A stretch of 64,000 nt of DNA, taken from contig CAJXQI010000001.1 in NCBI GenBank assembly GCA_913058395.1, positions 186,001 through 250,000 on the forward strand. Direction: 5' to 3'. A program made the position numbers and the translations under genes. This document shows, in pieces, positions 1 to 9,639 of the stretch (within the stretch, counting starts at the first letter, position 1; each line of letters begins with the position of its first letter). The notes beneath the pieces were generated by a model. The model was given only the letters and a program-made list of their open reading frames with translations. It did not search any database and had not been told where the DNA came from. This DNA is from an uncultured Colwellia sp. (GTDB lineage Bacteria; Pseudomonadota; Gammaproteobacteria; Enterobacterales; Alteromonadaceae).

Positions 1-2
1 CG

Positions 3-455
3 GAACAAGTCAGTTTGCCTGTTGATATTGTGCTTATGGAAGGTTGGTGCTGGGGCGTTGATTCGCAAAGTGCGCAGCAACTCAGTGTTGATGCTAATGC
101 CTTAGAAAAAGCAGCAGACCCAAATAAAGCGTGGCGTGAGTATGTAAATCAGCAATTAAAACTCAACTATCAACCACTTTACGAGATGATGAATTTTTGG
201 GTGTTTTTGCAGGCTCCTTCCTTTGACTGTGTTTTTCAATGGCGATTAGAGCAAGAAAATAAGCTGCTTAAGGCAAATAAGAACAATACAAATAATGAGA
301 TGTTCAGTGCAGAGCAAGTGAAAAACTTTATTCAACTATTTCAAAGGTTAACTGAGCATGCATTGCAAACGATGGCGAGAAAGTCTGATGTAGTATTGCA
401 GTTGGATTCACAACGCAATATTGTGCAAGTTACTCCGACATTAAGTTTTCTATAA
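3..455 (+). CDS. D-glycerate 3-kinase-like P-loop kinase, C-terminal part
   Basis: This gene is cut by the left edge of the window; the reading frame is open from position 3, so no start codon is visible. The visible ~150 residues carry a hydrophobic strand ending in MEGWCWGV, then NALE...DPNKAWREYVNQQL and a later SFDCVFQWRLEQE segment. This pattern is typical of the glycerate 3-kinase/YggC group of P-loop kinases, which phosphorylate glycerate or related small molecules in the cytoplasm. The P-loop itself would lie upstream of the window. The gene ends 160 bp before the convergent protease gene, with a shared terminator hairpin between them. Substrate is inferred only from family resemblance; a related PanK/uridine-kinase-fold enzyme is the alternative. 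Confidence 0.72.
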   Translation, partial: EQVSLPVDIVLMEGWCWGVDSQSAQQLSVDANALEKAADPNKAWREYVNQQLKLNYQPLYEMMNFWVFLQAPSFDCVFQWRLEQENKLLKANKNNTNNEMFSAEQVKNFIQLFQRLTEHALQTMARKSDVVLQLDSQRNIVQVTPTLSFL

Positions 456-532
456 CGATTCTAATCATTGCTTAACCCTAACTTCCTTTTTAATTCTTAG
501 CTCTGATTGTTTTACAAATAGCAGACAAAATA

Positions 533-580
533 AAAGGCAAACAGTAGGGAAACTGTTTACCTTTGCTCTTTCTCGTCTTT
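533..580. terminator. bidirectional rho-independent terminator
   Basis: AAAGGCAAACAGT at 533-545 pairs with ACTGTTTACCTTT at 552-564 (one mismatch, loop AGGGAA). The plus strand is followed by a T-rich stretch and the minus strand by TTTTATTTT, so the hairpin can serve both the kinase-like gene and the convergent protease gene. Confidence 0.75.
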
Positions 581-614
581 TTTACGTAAACTACTTTACG
601 TTAATCGTATAGTG

Positions 615-3600
615 TTATGCGTTAACTTTAATTTTTCTACGTAAGCCAAAGCATGCTGCTAAACCTAACATTAACCAACCAAAAGAACCTGAAGATTTCT
701 TCTTCTCTTCTTCAAAAATACAACTTCCGTTGTCTTGGTTCGCTGCGGAATCAAAGTTTGTTGCTGAGCTATCAGTACAACCTAATTCAATGCCATCAGA
801 GTTAACGGTTAGCATGAAGCTAGTCATCGCTTTGTCTGAAACAACATCAACATCTGAAACAGTAACTGTTATTTTTGATTCACCGTGGTAATTTGCTTTA
901 GGTGTTACCGTTAAGGTTGCACCTGCAGCCGTACCTACTGAAGTGAAGCTAGCAATAGCATCACCAGAAACAGAAACAGTGTTAGCTGTGTTTAAGTCAT
1001 CAATAAATACAACATTAATGTCAAAGTCTGAATTTTCATCAACTTCCATATCATTCAATGTTGATACGGTGATGTTGCTGTTAATAGCAATGTTTTTACT
1101 CATGCTAATGTCAGCCATGCCTTCAATGCTAGAAACTGCAGAAAATTCAAGGTTACGACCTGAAAAGTCATTGGTAACATCAAAATTCAAAGTAACATTA
1201 AATTGTGAAGATTCAGGCCCAACATAGTCATAACAAACAATTAGGTCATCTTTAAGGACTTCATCTAAGTTGTTCAATGCAAATTGTTCACCTTTGTAAC
1301 CTGTAAGTGGACCGTAAGCATCAAACTTGTCAGAGTAGCCTTTAATACCTATTGAACCGCGACCATCAGTGCTGCCAAAGTCGATATTATCATAAGCCAT
1401 GATTAATTCGTATTCACCATCATTATGGCGAACGTTAGCGTTGATAAGTACTTCAAAATCTAAGCTATTGTCACGACGTTCCCAAAGTGTTTTACCTGCT
1501 GGCAAGTCTTGACCCGCATAGGCGTAATCGCTAGCATTATCCCATTCAATAATTGCCCAACCGTTATTAGTGAAGGCCATTGAAACACCAGAGTCCCAAG
1601 CTAATTCAGTGTTAAATGATTCTCTGTTGGTGATCGGGTTAGCTGAACGCCAAAGTGGTGCAATAACTTCATCTGGGAATCCGTCAAATGGTAATGGGAA
1701 GTAGAAATCCCAAAACATTGGACGTTGGCCAAACATAATTGCACCATTGCCGCCAATTTTTAATATGTCAGGTGCGTAGCTTTCTTGGTTGTTATACAGG
1801 TGGAAAGAATCTGTATATCCCCCGAAAAGAACTGATGTTTCAAATACGTTTGTATTTGCCCATTTAAAACTAACATTGGTGTTGTTACCATTTTCGTCAA
1901 AGCCACCAAATAGAGGGTTAATACCAAAATCTTTCATGTCAATGTAGCCACCCGGATTTGAGTTACCGACATTAGGAGTCATACACATAGCATTAGTAGC
2001 ATTAGTGGTGATATCGTAATGAGGAACAACAGCACTAGTGTCTGGTTGAGTACCCGAAATAGTAAAGATGTTGCCATCAACACTCAATGTTGCAGCATCA
2101 GCATTCGATTTAGCTAGATCATTATCAGTTAATACTACACCTTCAGGTAATGTTGTTGTAATGGTGAAATCACGGTCTGCGCCTGATTTGTTTGCTAATA
2201 TGTTGAAGCTAACAGCAATATTATCACCCGATTTACCAGCGCTTTGTGTACTTGTCATACTAACATCATTAACACCACGATTTAGCATGAAGCCGATAAC
2301 ACCTAATTTACCAGCATTTGCTGCTGATGTACCAACATCGATAGCTGTGTAGTACATGTCACCTTCAGTCATTGCCATGTTCCAGTTAACATCTAAGTCA
2401 ACGGTGTCATTACCATCACTTGCCGGTAATTCTGCAGTCATATTGTCGGCAATATCATTTAAAATGACCGCTGTAGCTAAGGTGAATGTTTCTGGAATTA
2501 ATGGAAATTCACCATATTGGTTGATTGGGTTGTGAAGTACTGCCCAATACGTACCTGGCTCAGGATCATTTAAGTTACAGAAGTTATCGTGACTTGGTGA
2601 GTTTGATAAACAAAGAATTTCGGTTGCCGGCTCAATTTTGCCATTACCGTTATAATCTTTACCCATGTAAAGTTGAACATTACCTTGTTCAAACGTGCCT
2701 TTTGCTGCTGATTCGGTAAGACCTAATATTTCAATCACTAAGCGTTTGGTATTTGCAGGAACTTCAATAAATTTGCTAAATGTAGCATCTTCATCAAGTG
2801 CAAATTCTGTTAAATCTTCAGGATCAGGTCTATTGATCATCCATGGCTCGATTTTGTCATCATCTTTGTGTAGAACAACATGATCAATTTCTGCTTTAAC
2901 AGGCGTATAAACACGACCTACCGGATTGTCAGATTTTGGTACGCGAATACCGTTGATACGATAAGAGCTTTCATCACGATGAGCCGTTGCTGAAATGCGT
3001 GATGGTAATTCATCAGCGTCGTAGCTAAATGCCATTGGCCAGCGCGAATCAGGAATGTTTTCATCTTCGGCAGTTAGTACCAGTGCTGAATGAAGTTCAC
3101 CTTCACCGTTGCCCCAAATCCCTTGTGCAGCAGCAATAGATGCTTTAACAACAATTGTTTGAGTTTCACCGGCTTTTAAAGTGAATGTTGATGGTGATGT
3201 CTCAATAGTGATGCCTTGTTCTTCCGTTTGGATGCTCATATCGAACGCCCAGCTACGAACGGCTTCATTTGAAACGGTCCAAGTACCGTCACGTGTTGCT
3301 TTAACGGTTCTTACCCAAGAACACTCTGGTGTACAGCTAAAGTCAACAAGGTTAGGCATGTTAAGTTTATGTGGTGTACCGCCATTATATGGGTCTGCTG
3401 CTCTAAAGTTTTCAGCAGTTTCATTCATTATTAAGCCTGCTCGTACTGCATTAGCAACATTAATTCGACCCGAGCCTGCGCGGTAAATTTCTGCTTTACC
3501 TACAACATCATTCTCATTATTTAAACGATGATATTGCACAACATTGTCGGCTGTCATCGCTAATGCTGATTGTACTTCTGAAGCGGTCCATGTTGGGTTT

Positions 3601-5804
3601 GCTTGACGAATTAATGCCATTGAACCTGCAACATGCGGTGATGCCATAGATGTACCACTAATGGCGATATAATCAGTACCAAAAGAATTGGTTAGGAATG
3701 GGTTTTCATCAGAATAGGCTGCATAAACGTCAACTCCTGGTGCCGCTAATGTAGGTGCTAATATTTCTATATTGCGATAGGAAGGGCCACGAGATGAGAA
3801 TGTCGCTAACCAGTCGCCATTTCCTTCATCAACTCTACGTTCAATAATGGTTGATTTAATGGTGATTTGATGACCCATTTCGTTGTATGAATCTATCCAG
3901 TCGGCAATGCCGTCAGTGTTATCAGGGTGTTGCCAACCCAAATCTTTACCGTGAAACTGCTCATAGGTAAAGTGAACTGAAGGTACAACATAACTATCTG
4001 CAACTGTGCCTTGTGTTGGGTCGGCATTGAACATAATAAAGCCGTCTGCACCACCTGCTTGTACATTTTCTGCTTTTACAGTACGTGCGTTCGCTTCAGG
4101 ATCATTTGGTCTATGACGCTGACAAACAACTATGACGTTGGTTGAGCCGCCGGCCGCACCTGGAATTGCGGTACCATCTTTAAAGAAGTCAAAAGTACCG
4201 GCAGGATAGTTGTCAACACAGTAACCATTCCAATCCTTTGAACCACTGCTATCTTCATAGTCTTTTGCCCAAACCACAACACCGCTTAATTCAGCTGCAT
4301 TGATTGAACCACCTAATACAGGGTGATCAATGCCTGGAGGAACTTCACTACCTAAAGCAGGGTCAATAAAACCATTGTACTCTACAGCAGTTTCAATAAC
4401 GATTTCTCGATCATGTGTGGTGGCTGCAACTTGTGCTAACCAAGGTGAAGAGTTATCAACACCGCCCATACATTCTAGACTACCACATGATTGACCACCG
4501 TTACCGGCTGCAGCAGCTACGTTAATACCCGATTCACGAGCAGATAAGAAAGCAAGTTGTACATCATCAGCCCAAACGTTTTTGTCTTGACCACCGATGG
4601 AAAAGTTAATTACGTCTACGCCATCAGTAATTGCGTCTTCAATACTAGAAACTAGCGCTTCACCCGGACAACCTTGTTTATTTTCATCGTTGTTACCAAC
4701 ACATACTTGATAAGCAATAATGTTTGCATGTGGAGCTACACCAGAAATAACAGGAAATAAATCGGCTTTAACTAAATCACCGTCAGCTTTACCGTCAGGA
4801 CCGGCGATTTGTGTTTTTACAAAGTCAACATCGTGCAACACGTTACCTGCAGCAGTAGATGCCGTGTGAGAGCCGTGACCTTGGTAATCTTCACCAATGG
4901 CTGGCCAGTCTGCGCGAAATTCTTTATGGATATCAGTTACCGATTGGTAAGTACGGATACCGATTAACTTATCATTACAGCTAATAAAGTCTTTTAGTTC
5001 ATCATCAGCACAGTTACCTACGTAGTTCCCAGTACCCCATGGGTTAGTATGGTCGTAACCGTCATCGCCCACATCAGCAAAAGAAGGGTGATCACTGTTT
5101 ACACCAGTGTCAATTACCGCAATGATTTGGCCTTCACCTTTGTATTCCATTTGGTCAACAGTTGCAGTGCCTGTCCAAACTTGGTCAGCGCCAATTTGTT
5201 TCGGGCCTTGATCTGATAATAGATCATAAAACTTTGAACGTTGAACGTTAGCAACATTACCCATGCTAGCAACTTGTTTAGCTTGCTCTTGAGTCATGGT
5301 CATTGAGAAACCATTGAGTGCTTTAGTGAATTGTTCTCTAACTTTGCTGCTACCCGCAACTTTCTGAACTTCACTAATAACATTGTGTTGGGTTGCTAAT
5401 AGTTGTTGTTCATATTCTTTTGCAGCGCTAATGCTAGTTTTGCCATTGTCATATAACTTGCTAATGCCTTTGCTTTGCATCTCTTGTGCGATGGCTGAGT
5501 TAAGGTCATTAGCAACAATAGCAACCGGTTGGTCAACTAAACGAATAATGTAAGTATGTTCGCCCGTAATATCAGCTTCTTCAACAAACTTGCCATTTTG
5601 TCTATTGATATGAACATTAAGACCGTCGTTTCGTAGCATATTTTGCTCAGACGATAATTTTGCTTGTTGTCGCTGTTTTATTTGTTCAGTGGTAACCTTC
5701 ACAGGTTGTAGTTTATGCACAGCCGTATGTGGTGTTGCAGCATAGGCTGCACCAGCACTATAGGCGGCAACACTAATAGCTAAAGCTATTTTTTTAAGTT
5801 TCAT
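615..5804 (-). CDS. secreted subtilisin-like serine protease (S8) with inhibitor I9, PA insert and GlyGly-CTERM-like tail
   Basis: A 1729-residue exported protease. It has a signal peptide (about 1-22, ending AYA) and an I9-type propeptide (about 80-195). The S8 catalytic domain has Asp232 in AVIDTGVNSDHP, His310 in GHGSHTAS and Ser719 in SGTSMASPHVAG. Between His and Ser lies an insert of PA-domain type (about 490-640). The C-terminal half is beta-rich, with Fn3/cadherin-like stretches and an Asp/Asn-rich segment (GCTDSSATNFDSAANQDNGS). The last 26 residues are a Ser/Gly-rich linker, a short hydrophobic helix and RRK, as in GlyGly-CTERM sorting signals processed by rhombosortase and associated with type II secretion. 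It probably degrades environmental protein outside the cell. Monocistronic, with the bidirectional terminator after its stop. Confidence 0.93.
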   Translation of the reverse strand: MKLKKIALAISVAAYSAGAAYAATPHTAVHKLQPVKVTTEQIKQRQQAKLSSEQNMLRNDGLNVHINRQNGKFVEEADITGEHTYIIRLVDQPVAIVANDLNSAIAQEMQSKGISKLYDNGKTSISAAKEYEQQLLATQHNVISEVQKVAGSSKVREQFTKALNGFSMTMTQEQAKQVASMGNVANVQRSKFYDLLSDQGPKQIGADQVWTGTATVDQMEYKGEGQIIAVIDTGVNSDHPSFADVGDDGYDHTNPWGTGNYVGNCADDELKDFISCNDKLIGIRTYQSVTDIHKEFRADWPAIGEDYQGHGSHTASTAAGNVLHDVDFVKTQIAGPDGKADGDLVKADLFPVISGVAPHANIIAYQVCVGNNDENKQGCPGEALVSSIEDAITDGVDVINFSIGGQDKNVWADDVQLAFLSARESGINVAAAAGNGGQSCGSLECMGGVDNSSPWLAQVAATTHDREIVIETAVEYNGFIDPALGSEVPPGIDHPVLGGSINAAELSGVVVWAKDYEDSSGSKDWNGYCVDNYPAGTFDFFKDGTAIPGAAGGSTNVIVVCQRHRPNDPEANARTVKAENVQAGGADGFIMFNADPTQGTVADSYVVPSVHFTYEQFHGKDLGWQHPDNTDGIADWIDSYNEMGHQITIKSTIIERRVDEGNGDWLATFSSRGPSYRNIEILAPTLAAPGVDVYAAYSDENPFLTNSFGTDYIAISGTSMASPHVAGSMALIRQANPTWTASEVQSALAMTADNVVQYHRLNNENDVVGKAEIYRAGSGRINVANAVRAGLIMNETAENFRAADPYNGGTPHKLNMPNLVDFSCTPECSWVRTVKATRDGTWTVSNEAVRSWAFDMSIQTEEQGITIETSPSTFTLKAGETQTIVVKASIAAAQGIWGNGEGELHSALVLTAEDENIPDSRWPMAFSYDADELPSRISATAHRDESSYRINGIRVPKSDNPVGRVYTPVKAEIDHVVLHKDDDKIEPWMINRPDPEDLTEFALDEDATFSKFIEVPANTKRLVIEILGLTESAAKGTFEQGNVQLYMGKDYNGNGKIEPATEILCLSNSPSHDNFCNLNDPEPGTYWAVLHNPINQYGEFPLIPETFTLATAVILNDIADNMTAELPASDGNDTVDLDVNWNMAMTEGDMYYTAIDVGTSAANAGKLGVIGFMLNRGVNDVSMTSTQSAGKSGDNIAVSFNILANKSGADRDFTITTTLPEGVVLTDNDLAKSNADAATLSVDGNIFTISGTQPDTSAVVPHYDITTNATNAMCMTPNVGNSNPGGYIDMKDFGINPLFGGFDENGNNTNVSFKWANTNVFETSVLFGGYTDSFHLYNNQESYAPDILKIGGNGAIMFGQRPMFWDFYFPLPFDGFPDEVIAPLWRSANPITNRESFNTELAWDSGVSMAFTNNGWAIIEWDNASDYAYAGQDLPAGKTLWERRDNSLDFEVLINANVRHNDGEYELIMAYDNIDFGSTDGRGSIGIKGYSDKFDAYGPLTGYKGEQFALNNLDEVLKDDLIVCYDYVGPESSQFNVTLNFDVTNDFSGRNLEFSAVSSIEGMADISMSKNIAINSNITVSTLNDMEVDENSDFDINVVFIDDLNTANTVSVSGDAIASFTSVGTAAGATLTVTPKANYHGESKITVTVSDVDVVSDKAMTSFMLTVNSDGIELGCTDSSATNFDSAANQDNGSCIFEEEKKKSSGSFGWLMLGLAACFGLRRKIKVNA

Positions 5805-6262
5805 TTTGTTCTCTCTCTTGTTTTATTCTTTGCGTTTAAATACGCAATTCGCTTGAAAGTAACGCATAAAATGAAGGCTTAAAATGTACAACTTTGTATC
5901 GTTTTAAATTAATTTATTGAATGGGGTGAGCTCGACTTTTTTGCTTTCTCATCGCAGTGGTAAGCCAGTTATACGTTTGCACTTTTTTTAAGTTAAATTT
6001 GAAAAGGATTAGTTACAATTGTACAAAAGTGTAGCATTTGTAGAAAATTGTAACGAATATTCTATTGGTTTTTACTTTTGTTTTTCTTGTATGTCTTTGT
6101 TATTGAGTGTTTATTTTTTTTGTCGTTCGTAATGTGTTAAACCATGATAAAAATGTGTAACTAGACTTGTTTGTAATTACTTATGCATGTTGTTACATTG
6201 TCGACACCTTAAATTTGACTTGTTTAGTCATTTTAACTCGATATTTTTAGCAAATTGAATTC
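5805..6262. promoter_or_regulatory. divergent intergenic region, protease / MipA module
   Basis: This 458-bp AT-rich gap lies between two divergent genes and must hold both promoters. No gene or RNA is evident. TGTAAC/GTTACA hexamers recur (near 6013, 6050, 6156 and 6191), which may be binding half-sites for the OmpR-type regulator encoded downstream. That role is inference only. Confidence 0.35.
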
Positions 6263-7117
6263 ATGAAGTTTTTTTGGATATGCATATTTTTCCTGCAAAT
6301 TATAATGTCATTTTCTTATGCAGATGACACGGTTAATACAACTCAATTGGTTGAAGCCAATGAGTGGCAATTAGGGGTGACTTTAGGCTACGGTCAGCTT
6401 AGGCAGCCGGTTGCTCAACAAAAGAATATTAAGTTATTTCTTATCCCTGATATTCGTTATTACGGAGAAAATTTTTCAGTAGAAAATTTAAATTTTTCTT
6501 ATGCTTTATTTCAGCAGCCTAATTTTGTTGTTGAGTTAGTTGGTAAACAAAATTTTGATGGCATTTATTTTCCTGGCGATCATCGTGATGCTTTTGCTGC
6601 GGTCGCAGCTAGTGGCACTTTTATTCGAACCCCGACCTTTAATAGTAAACTGTTGGAAGATGCTATTGCGGCAGAAGAGGTTCTTCCACAACATAAATCA
6701 ATGTCTTATATGGCAGGGGCAGAAATTCGCTGGTACGGAAAAATAGATTATTTTCTGACGACATTATTTGATGTTAGTAATGTCCATAACGGTTATGAAG
6801 TAGATTTTAGTTTACATTTTCAGCATGAATTAGGAAAAGTTAATGCTGATTTCGAAATGGGAATTATTCATAAAAGTGATAAAATGAGTAATTACTACTA
6901 CGGCGTTGATTATGCTCAATTTGAACAAAATAACCATAGTTTAGAAAGTAGTAATAATTATTACCTGCAATATACCACCGCGTATTCATTGTCAGAACAC
7001 TGGTTTACTTTAGCTGTTGTAAAGCAGCAATGGTTAGATTCCAATATCCGTCGTAGCCCAGTCATCAAGCGTTCTAATATATTGTCATATTTCATTGGCA
7101 TTAAGTATATGTACTAA
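6263..7117 (+). CDS. MipA/OmpV family outer-membrane protein
   Basis: A 284-residue predicted outer-membrane beta-barrel. An N-terminal signal peptide (about 1-20, ending SYA) is followed by alternating amphipathic strands, a YYGVDYAQFE segment typical of MipA/OmpV proteins, and a C-terminal strand ending GIKYMY with an aromatic last residue, as expected for BAM-assembled barrels. The family was named for a scaffold protein binding the murein hydrolase MltA, but many members are regulated porin-like proteins of unknown cargo. It opens a four-gene unit with a DUF3019 protein and a two-component system. A paralogue (44129-44974) heads an equivalent unit. Confidence 0.85.
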   Translation: MKFFWICIFFLQIIMSFSYADDTVNTTQLVEANEWQLGVTLGYGQLRQPVAQQKNIKLFLIPDIRYYGENFSVENLNFSYALFQQPNFVVELVGKQNFDGIYFPGDHRDAFAAVAASGTFIRTPTFNSKLLEDAIAAEEVLPQHKSMSYMAGAEIRWYGKIDYFLTTLFDVSNVHNGYEVDFSLHFQHELGKVNADFEMGIIHKSDKMSNYYYGVDYAQFEQNNHSLESSNNYYLQYTTAYSLSEHWFTLAVVKQQWLDSNIRRSPVIKRSNILSYFIGIKYMY

Positions 7118-7124
7118 TTCTACG

Positions 7125-7517
7125 ATGAAGATACTTATTCAGTCATTCAGCCTAAGTTTGCTGCAACTATCAACAATGATACAAGCAGCGAATAACCCTA
7201 TGATTGAATCTTTTAGCATTTTGCCAAGTATTTGTGTTGTTGCCCGAGAGAATAGTTGCGAGCAAGATATCCGTTTTCAATGGCGATTGAGCCATGCTAG
7301 TAATAGCTGTTTGTTTCTTGTTGGTGAAGAAAAAGCGTTATATTGCAGCGATATGCAACAGCTAACCTCGATTGTTCTCACGTTAAATGTTCAGAAAGAA
7401 AATGAATTCATTTTACGGTTAGGAGCATCAAATAAAGAAATGCGACGTCAACTTAAAGTACGAGAATTGGGTAAAGATGTTCGACAATCTCGTCGACATT
7501 TATGGAGTGTATTTTAA
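7125..7517 (+). CDS. DUF3019-type exported protein
   Basis: A 130-residue small protein; the ATG at 7125 is preferred over an upstream TTG because it starts directly with a signal-peptide-like MKILIQSFSLSLLQL. The mature part has four cysteines spaced C-x7-C-x16-C-x11-C and a basic tail ending RRHLWSVF. Its paralogue at 43696-44139 shares nearly the same cysteine spacing and tail, so two disulfides in a small periplasmic beta-sandwich are likely. I recognise this as the DUF3019 family; its function is unknown. Its stop codon overlaps the next start (TAATG), so translation is coupled to the response regulator. That suggests an accessory role in the sensory circuit. Confidence 0.75.
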   Translation: MKILIQSFSLSLLQLSTMIQAANNPMIESFSILPSICVVARENSCEQDIRFQWRLSHASNSCLFLVGEEKALYCSDMQQLTSIVLTLNVQKENEFILRLGASNKEMRRQLKVRELGKDVRQSRRHLWSVF

Positions 7518-8236
7518 TGTCAGCGTTATTAAAAGAAAGCCCGAATAATGAACGTAAAACCAAAATATTATTAATTGAAGATGATCAGCGCTTAGCGCAA
7601 TCAATCACCTTGTTTTTTACCTCTCAAGGTTTTGATGTTAAACACTTTATTAATGATGAGTGTTTGAGCTCGTTAATTGAGCATGAGCAAATTGATATTA
7701 TCATTTGCGATATCATGCTGCCGGGGAATGATGGTTTTCGTATTATTAAAAAGGTACGTGCTTTTTATCATGGCCCGTATATTTTTTTGAGTGCATTAAA
7801 TGATTTAAAAAATCAACTTAAGGGTTTTGAGTTAGGAGCAGATGACTATATTTGCAAGCCTGTTGACCCACAGTTATTACTGGCAAAAGTTAGAGCGTGC
7901 TTGCAGCGCACCGCAAAAGTAGAACAAAGCGATGTGCTAACCATAGGTAATTTAACCATAGATAAAAACAATCGCTGGGCGCGCTTTGAGCAACAAGATA
8001 TATCACTGTCTCGTCATGAGTTTGATTTACTTTGGCTACTGGCGGCAAATTATGGCAAGCAAATCACACGTGAATATTTATTCGTAAATACCCTTAAACG
8101 CTCATACGATGGCCTGGATCGTACTATTGATGGACGTGTGAGCCGGTTACGTAAAAAGCTGCTGACTTATGAAGGCTTAACTTGCCGTATCAATACGATG
8201 TGGGGCCAAGGCTATATGTTAACGGTTAATGAGTAA
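7517..8236 (+). CDS. OmpR-family response regulator
   Basis: A cytoplasmic DNA-binding response regulator of 239 residues. An N-terminal receiver domain (about 15-130) has ILLIEDD acidic residues, the phospho-acceptor Asp in IIICDIMLPGNDG, and Lys in the YICKPVDP motif. A C-terminal winged helix (about 145-239) has the LSRHEFDLLWLLA start and RTIDGRVSRLRKKL recognition region. The ATG at 7517 overlaps the stop of the DUF3019 gene; an in-frame ATG 15 bp upstream (7502) is possible but less economical. The partner kinase follows 3 bp later. Probable targets are the MipA gene upstream and its own operon. Confidence 0.92.
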   Translation: MSALLKESPNNERKTKILLIEDDQRLAQSITLFFTSQGFDVKHFINDECLSSLIEHEQIDIIICDIMLPGNDGFRIIKKVRAFYHGPYIFLSALNDLKNQLKGFELGADDYICKPVDPQLLLAKVRACLQRTAKVEQSDVLTIGNLTIDKNNRWARFEQQDISLSRHEFDLLWLLAANYGKQITREYLFVNTLKRSYDGLDRTIDGRVSRLRKKLLTYEGLTCRINTMWGQGYMLTVNE

Positions 8237-8239
8237 CCC

Positions 8240-9526
8240 TTGTTTAAAGCTTTCATTAAACATTATTTACTGATTGTTATTGGTATTGTTTCGAGCATTC
8301 TAATTGCAGATTATTGGTATAACAAAAGTAATGCCGTACAAGCTCCTCAGCCATTAACTGTCAACCATATTATACCGTTAGTGAAACAATACTGCTTACT
8401 ACAAGATTGTATAAGTAAGAAAATTCCATTAACGATACCTAGTGTGTTAGTCGAAAAACAGCACATCATGTTTCCCACTGAGCAAAAGCAAAAGCTGATA
8501 TCGGGAGCTGTTATTTCCGTTCATGATGTAGATGATGGTAATTATTTTTATGTCAATTATGATGAAAAATATTACCTACAACTTGGACCAAGTAAACTTG
8601 AGCCGCAACAAAATGGTGGCTTTTATACCACGCTATTTTACGTATTATTAGCGGCAGCATTATTTTTAGGTTTCTATCCATTATTTAGAGATATGGGACG
8701 GCTAAGTGACGTAGTAAGAAAGTTCGAATTAAAGCAAAACCTTAACGCCAGTGACTTTCCTGATTCTGCCTATTTTCAGCAAATATTTTCTGCCATTAGA
8801 GAAATGCTTGAAAAAATTGGCCGACTTGTCGCTTTGCAAAAAGAATTATCGAATACCTTATCGCACGAAGTTAGGACTAGTTTGTCGAGTGCTAAGTTTA
8901 CCTTGTCGGCGCTAAATGATGAAAATTATCAGCAAATGAAACCATTACTTGATGGTGATATTTGTGATATTGAACGACTAGTACAAGAGTACTTAAGTTT
9001 TTCAAAACAAGAACATCAATGTCCCTCTTTAGCATTGTCAGCACAATCACCTATTGCCATTATTGATGAGTATGTTGAAAAGTTGCTAAGATTTTCCGAT
9101 AAGAAAGTTACCCTGACTAAGCAAACTAATGCCACAGCCCTGATTGACTATCGTTACTTTTCACGAGTGATGAAAAATTTAATTGATAATGCACTTAAAC
9201 ATGCCGACAGCGAAATAGTTATTACGGTACGGGAAGAGCGAGAGTCGTTAATTTTACAAATTGAAGATGATGGTCGTGGCTTAAAAAGCGAAAAACTTGA
9301 AGATTTATTCTTACCATTTAACCGTGAACATGATGAAGTCGCGGGCTATGGTTTGGGTTTAGCTATTGCTAAAAAAATTGTTGATTGGCATCACGGAGAA
9401 ATTACGGCGGCTAACAGCACTCAACTTTCAGGGGCAAAATTTACCGTTAAGTTACCATGTTGTGACCCTGATAATGACAAAGTTTATAACCAATCAATTG
9501 ACCAACTTAGTCATGCTAAAAAATAA
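8240..9526 (+). CDS. membrane sensor histidine kinase
   Basis: A 428-residue inner-membrane kinase starting at TTG, 3 bp after the regulator gene. One membrane segment near residues 8-25 and a second near 130-150 (TLFYVLLAAALFLGFYPLF) enclose a ~100-residue periplasmic sensor containing two Cys (YCLLQDC). The H-box is SHEVRTSLSSAKF, with Ser where most EnvZ-like kinases have Pro. ATP-binding motifs follow (NLIDNALKHA, EDDGRG, GYGLGLAIAKKIV). It is expected to phosphorylate the adjacent OmpR-type regulator. The Cys pair in the sensor and the Cys-rich DUF3019 neighbour make a thiol, metal or envelope signal conceivable, but the ligand is unknown. Confidence 0.9.
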   Translation: MFKAFIKHYLLIVIGIVSSILIADYWYNKSNAVQAPQPLTVNHIIPLVKQYCLLQDCISKKIPLTIPSVLVEKQHIMFPTEQKQKLISGAVISVHDVDDGNYFYVNYDEKYYLQLGPSKLEPQQNGGFYTTLFYVLLAAALFLGFYPLFRDMGRLSDVVRKFELKQNLNASDFPDSAYFQQIFSAIREMLEKIGRLVALQKELSNTLSHEVRTSLSSAKFTLSALNDENYQQMKPLLDGDICDIERLVQEYLSFSKQEHQCPSLALSAQSPIAIIDEYVEKLLRFSDKKVTLTKQTNATALIDYRYFSRVMKNLIDNALKHADSEIVITVREERESLILQIEDDGRGLKSEKLEDLFLPFNREHDEVAGYGLGLAIAKKIVDWHHGEITAANSTQLSGAKFTVKLPCCDPDNDKVYNQSIDQLSHAKK

Positions 9527-9639
9527 TATCTTTATCTGAGCTGGGCGTTATAGCGACGACATCATTTCAGGTGCAATTATTGTTGGTAAAGTATGGTAAA
9601 ATTGCATTATCTTAATGTCGTTATTTTTATCAATATTTT

